This document shows positions 60,170 to 64,000 of a stretch of 64,000 bases of DNA, piece after piece (position 1 is the first letter of the stretch; each line of letters starts with the position of its first letter). A program made the translations under genes and the position numbers. The DNA is taken from NCBI RefSeq assembly GCF_009687845.1, contig NZ_BLAD01000060.1, forward strand, positions 1 through 64,000, written 5' to 3'. Source of the DNA: Acrocarpospora corrugata (GTDB taxonomy: Bacteria > Actinomycetota > Actinomycetes > Streptosporangiales > Streptosporangiaceae). Under the pieces are notes generated by a model. The model worked only from the letters and a program-made list of their open reading frames with translations. It ran no database searches and was not told where the DNA came from.

Positions 60170-63100
60170 ATGGCCTTACGAAGGTCGTGGATCGCGGTTC
60201 TGACGGCGATCCTGCTCGTGGCGGCGCTGCTGCCGCCCACGGCGGCGCGGGCGCTCGCCACCAAACCGCTCACCATCACGATCACCAAGGTGCGCTGCGT
60301 CGACGACTGCCGCAACGACGGCCTGGAGGACTCGGGCGAGTCCGCCGCCGACTTCTACGCCAAGGTCTTCATCAACGGCGCCGAACACCGAACGCCGCGC
60401 GGCGCGGAGGACCAGGAACTGATCGAGCCGTACTGGGCGGTCACCCAGCAGGTCGACGAGAACGCGGCCGGCGTGCCGGTCGCCATCCAGATCTGGGACC
60501 ACGACAGCACGTCCGGCGACGACCTCGGCGACACCAGCCCGCGCAACGACGACAACACCCTGGACTTCACCGTCAACTACGCCGACGGCCGGTGGTCGGG
60601 GGACGTGAACTGGCCGCAGTCGTGCGCCACCGGCGACGGGGACGACGACGATGAGCCGCGCGTCGAGGTCTGCTTCGACGTCAGCACCACGCCAGGCGCG
60701 GACGCCGACGGGGACGGCCTGCTGGACGGCTGGGAGCGCAACGGCTACAACGCCGACGGCGACGGCACCATCGACGTCGACCTGCCCGCGATGGGCGCCG
60801 ACGTCAACCACAAGGACCTGTTCCTCGAACTCGACTACGAGCAGGGCCGCAACCTGAGCAAGGAGGACGTGACCGCGATGAAGGCCGCGTTCGCGGCGGC
60901 CCCCATGAACGCGGGCACCCTGTCCGGCACCAGAGGCGGCGTCAGCGCCCAGCCCAACCCGGACGGGACGCGCGGCATCAATCTCCACGTCGACATGGGC
61001 AACCTGGCCGACGCCACCCTCCGCGAGGGCACCCCGGCCGGCACCTGCCACGACGGCCTCGACAACGGCGCGGACGGCTTGACCGACGGCCGCGACACCG
61101 ACTGCCTGACCCTGGACGGCGACGTCGAGGACCCCGGTCCCGGCAACTGCCAGAACAACGCCGACGACGACGGCGACGGCCGTACCGACGACGACGACCC
61201 CGACTGCCTGATCGGCGACCCGCTGGGCGCCAACGGGCGCGGCAACATGATCTCCGGCCTGACCGCCTGCGACCTGGACGCCGCCTTCTACGCCGCCAAG
61301 GACCAGATGTTCGACAAGGCCCGCCGCCTGATCTTCCGCTACGGCATCAGCGCCAACCCCGACGGCTGCACCGACGCCCCCGGCGGCAGCGGCGAGTACG
61401 GCGGCAACGACTTCATCGACTTCAACAACAACGGCGTCAGCGTCATGCACGAGCTGGGCCACACCCTCTTCCTCGACCACGGCGGCTTCGAGGAGGCCAA
61501 CTGCAAGCCCAACTACGTCAGCATCATGAACTACTTCACCGCCGGCGCCGGGATCGGCCGCCAGGGCGGCGGGCGCGTGCTCGACTACTCCCCGCCGAGG
61601 ATCGCCTTCGACGGCGCCACCCGCGGCAACGCGCCGCTCGCCAACCTGGTCGAGAACCAGCTCAACGAGAACGTGATCCCGGACGGCGCCGACCCGGTCA
61701 ACCGGTTCGTCTTCGTGAACGGCGCCGGCCGGCGGGGCACCCACGACCTGGACGCGCGGCCCGACTGGAACGGCGACCGCGCCGACCCGCCGTTCGACAA
61801 CCCGGTGATCGCCAACATCGACACGGCCGGCCTCAACGGCGAGCCCGTGGAGTGCATGAACGGCACCACCGACGGCACGCTGCGCGGCTCCGACGACTGG
61901 AGCTTCATCTCGCTGCCGTTCCGCCAGTTCGGCGACTCCGCCAACGCCCCGGTCAACCGGGTCGACACGCACGAACCCACCACCGCCCGCCTCGATCAGA
62001 TCTGGCGGGACCTGAACACCACCGACCTGTCGGTGGCCGTCACCGACAGCCCCGACCCGGTCGCGGCCGGCACCGAGCTCACCTACACGGTCACCGCCGC
62101 GAACGCGGGCGACAACCCCGCCACCTCGGTCCGGATCGTCGACACCCTCCCCGCCGACGTCACCTACACCGGCGGCTCCTCCTCCTGTACGGCCTCCGGC
62201 GCCACCGTCACCTGCAACCTGGGCGAACTGGCGGTCGGCGCGAGCGCCCGGGTCACCCTCCGGGCGAGCGTGCCCGCCGGCCTGGTCCACGCCAACGGCG
62301 GCCCGAAGACGCTCACCAACCGGGCGGTCGTCAGCAACCTGGCCGGCCCCGACCCCACCCCGGCCAACAACGAGGCCACGGCCACCACCCGGGTGGTCGC
62401 CGTCGCCGACCTGTCGGTCACCGCGCTCCAGGCCGACGCCCCCAGCCAGATCCTGATCGGGCAAACCCTGCCCGTGACGGTCACCGGCACGGTCGCCAAC
62501 GGCGGCCCGTCCACCCCGATGAACGCCACCCTGACCACCGCCGCGACGGCCTCCACCGGCGCGACCATCACCCCCGCGTCGGTCGCCACCGCCGTGGCCG
62601 CCCTGGCCGCCGGCTCCCCCCGGACGATCCAGAAGACGGTCACCATCGGCTGCGCGCAGCCAGGCCCGCACACCTACACGGTGACCGGCGCCGTCGCTCC
62701 CGCCGGCGCGGACGACTCCGACCCCACGCCCGCCAACAACCAGCGCCAGACCACCTTCACGGTCGACTGCATTGTGCCGATCGCGATCAACATCGTGCCC
62801 GGCCTCAACCCCAACCTGGTCAACCTCGCCCACGGCGTCGTCCCGGTCGCCGCCCTGACCACCCGCGCCGGCGAGTACAACCTCCCACTCGCCTTCGACG
62901 CCACCAAGATCAAGCCGGAAACCGTCCGCTTCGGCACCAGAAACGGCGCCGCCGCCCACGGCGCGCCCCCCATCCACAACATCGGCGTGCGAACCCTCAG
63001 CATCGAACGCGGCCCCCTGGAGATCTTCATCGACCTCGACTGGGACATGCTGATGACCTTCACCGCCCACGACACCGACCTGACCCGCACCTCCACCGAA

Positions 63101-63184
63101 GCCTGCCTGGCCGGCTCTTTCTCCCCACGAACCGGCGAGACCTACCGCTTCTTCGGCTGCGACGCCGTCCGCATGTTCCCCTGA
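60170..63184 (+). CDS. large secreted metzincin-like metalloprotease with DUF11 repeats
   Basis: 1004 residues from ATG 60170 with GGAGGGGAAA upstream. A signal peptide (RRSWIAVLTAILLVAALLPPTAARA) is followed by a 150-residue beta domain and Asp-rich calcium-type loops (DADGDGLLDGWE near 180; DDDGDGRTDDDDPDC near 335). The zinc motif HELGHTLFLDH has His427, His431 and His437 in the HExxHxxxxxH spacing; the metzincin Gly is Phe434. A Met-turn-like YVSIMNY follows. Then come two DUF11/CARDB-like Ig domains (about 620-750 and 750-880: TYTVTAANAGDNPATSVRIVDTL; NRAVVSNLAG). The C-terminal 110 residues form a distinct domain with four regularly placed Cys. Probably cleaves extracellular protein in a calcium-dependent way. 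Catalysis is inferred, not shown. Confidence 0.8.
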   Translation: MALRRSWIAVLTAILLVAALLPPTAARALATKPLTITITKVRCVDDCRNDGLEDSGESAADFYAKVFINGAEHRTPRGAEDQELIEPYWAVTQQVDENAAGVPVAIQIWDHDSTSGDDLGDTSPRNDDNTLDFTVNYADGRWSGDVNWPQSCATGDGDDDDEPRVEVCFDVSTTPGADADGDGLLDGWERNGYNADGDGTIDVDLPAMGADVNHKDLFLELDYEQGRNLSKEDVTAMKAAFAAAPMNAGTLSGTRGGVSAQPNPDGTRGINLHVDMGNLADATLREGTPAGTCHDGLDNGADGLTDGRDTDCLTLDGDVEDPGPGNCQNNADDDGDGRTDDDDPDCLIGDPLGANGRGNMISGLTACDLDAAFYAAKDQMFDKARRLIFRYGISANPDGCTDAPGGSGEYGGNDFIDFNNNGVSVMHELGHTLFLDHGGFEEANCKPNYVSIMNYFTAGAGIGRQGGGRVLDYSPPRIAFDGATRGNAPLANLVENQLNENVIPDGADPVNRFVFVNGAGRRGTHDLDARPDWNGDRADPPFDNPVIANIDTAGLNGEPVECMNGTTDGTLRGSDDWSFISLPFRQFGDSANAPVNRVDTHEPTTARLDQIWRDLNTTDLSVAVTDSPDPVAAGTELTYTVTAANAGDNPATSVRIVDTLPADVTYTGGSSSCTASGATVTCNLGELAVGASARVTLRASVPAGLVHANGGPKTLTNRAVVSNLAGPDPTPANNEATATTRVVAVADLSVTALQADAPSQILIGQTLPVTVTGTVANGGPSTPMNATLTTAATASTGATITPASVATAVAALAAGSPRTIQKTVTIGCAQPGPHTYTVTGAVAPAGADDSDPTPANNQRQTTFTVDCIVPIAINIVPGLNPNLVNLAHGVVPVAALTTRAGEYNLPLAFDATKIKPETVRFGTRNGAAAHGAPPIHNIGVRTLSIERGPLEIFIDLDWDMLMTFTAHDTDLTRTSTEACLAGSFSPRTGETYRFFGCDAVRMFP

Positions 63185-63197
63185 CCTGCCCACCGAT

Positions 63198-63222
63198 GCG
63201 CGGCCTGCCCAGCAGGCCGCGC
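63198..63222 (+). terminator. GC-rich terminator hairpin after the metalloprotease
   Basis: Perfect 11-bp stem GCGCGGCCTGC / GCAGGCCGCGC with a 3-base loop, 14 bases after the TGA. Followed by a short GTCCTC run rather than a U-tract. Typical actinobacterial intrinsic terminator geometry. Confidence 0.75.
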
Positions 63223-63231
63223 GTCCTCATT

Positions 63232-63274
63232 CCCAATTATAAGTGGACCTATAATAGGTCCACTTATAATTGGG
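63232..63274. repeat. perfect 43-bp AT-rich palindrome (21-bp arms, 1-base centre)
   Basis: The left arm 63232-63252 begins CCCAATTATAAG and contains GTGGACC. The right arm 63254-63274 is its exact reverse complement, with a single A at 63253. It is strikingly AT-rich for this genome. It begins 9 bases after the GC-rich terminator and ends at the base before the stop codon of the convergent gene (63275-63277). It could act as a bidirectional terminator, a cruciform or a protein-binding site. Confidence 0.85.
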
Positions 63275-64000
63275 TCAGCCGGTGATGGATGAGGTGTCGA
63301 GGAGCCAGTACTTCTCGGGGACGGCGAAGAGGGCGTCTACGCCCTGGTGGGTCAGGGCGAAGTCGGCGGCGGAGCGGACCAGGTTGCGTTTGGATTCGCT
63401 TTTGGGGGCGGTGGTGGCCTTGTCGGAGGTGGCCCAGTAGACGAGGGGGTCGGCCACGCCGGGGTTGACGCCGCCGGCGCCGAGGACGGGTTCGGTGCCG
63501 TACAGGGTCATCAGGGTGGCGGTTAGGCCGGTGTCGAGGTCGTAGACGATGGAGCTGGGGGCTTTGTCGCCGGCGGGGGAGCCGTGCGGGGGGACGGTCT
63601 GGAGGAGGAGGTAGCGCTGGCCGAGGAGGCCGAACGGGAAGACCACCCAGGGCGGGAGCATGGTGCGGCGGGAGCCGTCGGGGCGCTGGATGAAGACGCG
63701 GACCGTGGTGGTGGAGACGATCTGGGTGCCGACGCACCAGCGGAAGCCGCAGTTGACGTCGGCGTCGGCGGGGGCGCGGACGGTGATGCGCTCGCCGGTG
63801 ACGAGGTTGAGCAGGCGGCGGTCGTCGCCGATCCAGGGCCAGTCCTTCATCCGCATGCCCTCGGTGTAGCGGACACGCTCGACCGTGCCGCCCTTGAGCG
63901 GGACGCGGTCGACGCCGCCGTGCGGGAAGGACCAGAACAGGTTCTCGCCGTCGATGACCAGTTTGGGGTCGCGGCCGACGGTCACGTCGAGGACGGTGGT
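63275..64000 (-). CDS. unknown protein, partial (continues past the window)
   Basis: The reading frame is open to the window edge at 64000, so the 5' end lies outside; a GTG at 63985 is only a possible start. The visible 237 residues are beta-rich with short repeated strand-turn units: KLVIDGENLFWSFPHGGVDRVPL, WIGDDRRLLNLVTGERITV, LDTGLTATLMTLYGTEP. These suggest a beta-propeller or PQQ-like sheet protein. Two cysteines lie close together (NCGFRWCVG). It is Trp/Tyr-rich in its last third (VYWATSD, PEKYWLLD). No catalytic motif recognised. Confidence 0.6.
   Translation of the reverse strand, partial: TTVLDVTVGRDPKLVIDGENLFWSFPHGGVDRVPLKGGTVERVRYTEGMRMKDWPWIGDDRRLLNLVTGERITVRAPADADVNCGFRWCVGTQIVSTTTVRVFIQRPDGSRRTMLPPWVVFPFGLLGQRYLLLQTVPPHGSPAGDKAPSSIVYDLDTGLTATLMTLYGTEPVLGAGGVNPGVADPLVYWATSDKATTAPKSESKRNLVRSAADFALTHQGVDALFAVPEKYWLLDTSSITG

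Noticed and set aside
60176-63193. 1005-codon minus-strand open frame
   Set aside because: Antisense of the metalloprotease; Val/Gly/Asp repeats only, and no credible start or family.
63232-63274. CRISPR repeat or IS end
   Set aside because: A single copy without spacers, target duplication or transposase nearby, so only a palindrome is reported.

Overview
The window is a high-GC chromosomal segment of a filamentous actinomycete, probably a Streptosporangiales member. I infer this from the strong G/C bias at third codon positions, frequent GTG/TTG starts, an AfsR-like XRE/NB-ARC/TPR regulator, two ECF42-type sigma factor modules, HelR, CBM2-bearing secreted proteins and an NRPS gene. The genus is not determinable from what I can see. 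I found no rRNA, tRNA, CRISPR array or transposase.

Layout. 1-2.7 kb: the tail of a probable enolase-superfamily gene, a ketopantoate-reductase-like gene and a frameshifted FMN alpha-hydroxy-acid oxidase. 2.8-7.4 kb: four minus-strand genes joined by 4-bp stop/start overlaps. They encode a coiled-coil protein, a Cas4/RecB-like Fe-S nuclease-fold protein, a large unknown with a beta-rich C-terminus, and an SF1 helicase; together they resemble a Dna2 enzyme in pieces. This is the most interesting system here. 7.7-14.6 kb: an SDR remnant, a membrane-anchored Mrr-type nuclease, a methyltransferase, a divergent GMC oxidoreductase/PhyH dioxygenase pair, and a DGPF-ECF42 module with an AraC/GyrI regulator. 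14.8-15.5 kb: an orphan cyclodipeptide synthase of XYP type, not expected in this setting. 15.6-25.3 kb: CBM2 protein, HelR, a frameshifted LacI regulator, and a GH5-CBM46 cellulase with a CebR-like box, then LtrA (also frameshifted).

23-26.3 kb holds two similar scars. In each, a divergent TetR/oxidoreductase pair has lost its shared promoter and both 5' ends. 26.4-38 kb: SPFH protein, VOC/AraC pair, MBL hydrolase/LysR pair, NB-ARC-TPR regulator, FN3-CBM2 protein, RecD2, and a Tat-exported GH99/71-like protein. 38.3-42.1 kb: a ChvE-GguA-GguB type sugar ABC transporter. 42.2-44.7 kb: CoA-transferase, MarR and a MaoC-type hydratase, probably handling a C5 dicarboxylyl-CoA. 44.7-47.1 kb: a second DGPF-ECF42 module, whose sigma factor is fused to a decayed tyrosine recombinase.

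47.3-55.5 kb: membrane and housekeeping-like genes (DUF998, DUF4916, GNAT, methyltransferase, nucleotidyltransferase, membrane-embedded spermidine-synthase-like protein, FtsX permease). 55.6-60 kb: a stand-alone condensation-domain gene convergent with a single C-A-PCP NRPS module whose A-domain code reads as glycine. 60.2-63.2 kb: a large secreted metzincin-like protein, followed by a GC-rich terminator and a perfect 43-bp AT-rich palindrome. The window ends inside a minus-strand unknown gene.

Themes. Carbohydrate uptake and degradation genes carry several LacI-family-like operators. At least four genes have single-base indels, two clearly in homopolymer runs, so either the assembly has residual indels or the region is decaying. 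Whole-domain losses (TetR/SDR scars, dead integrase) argue for some genuine decay.
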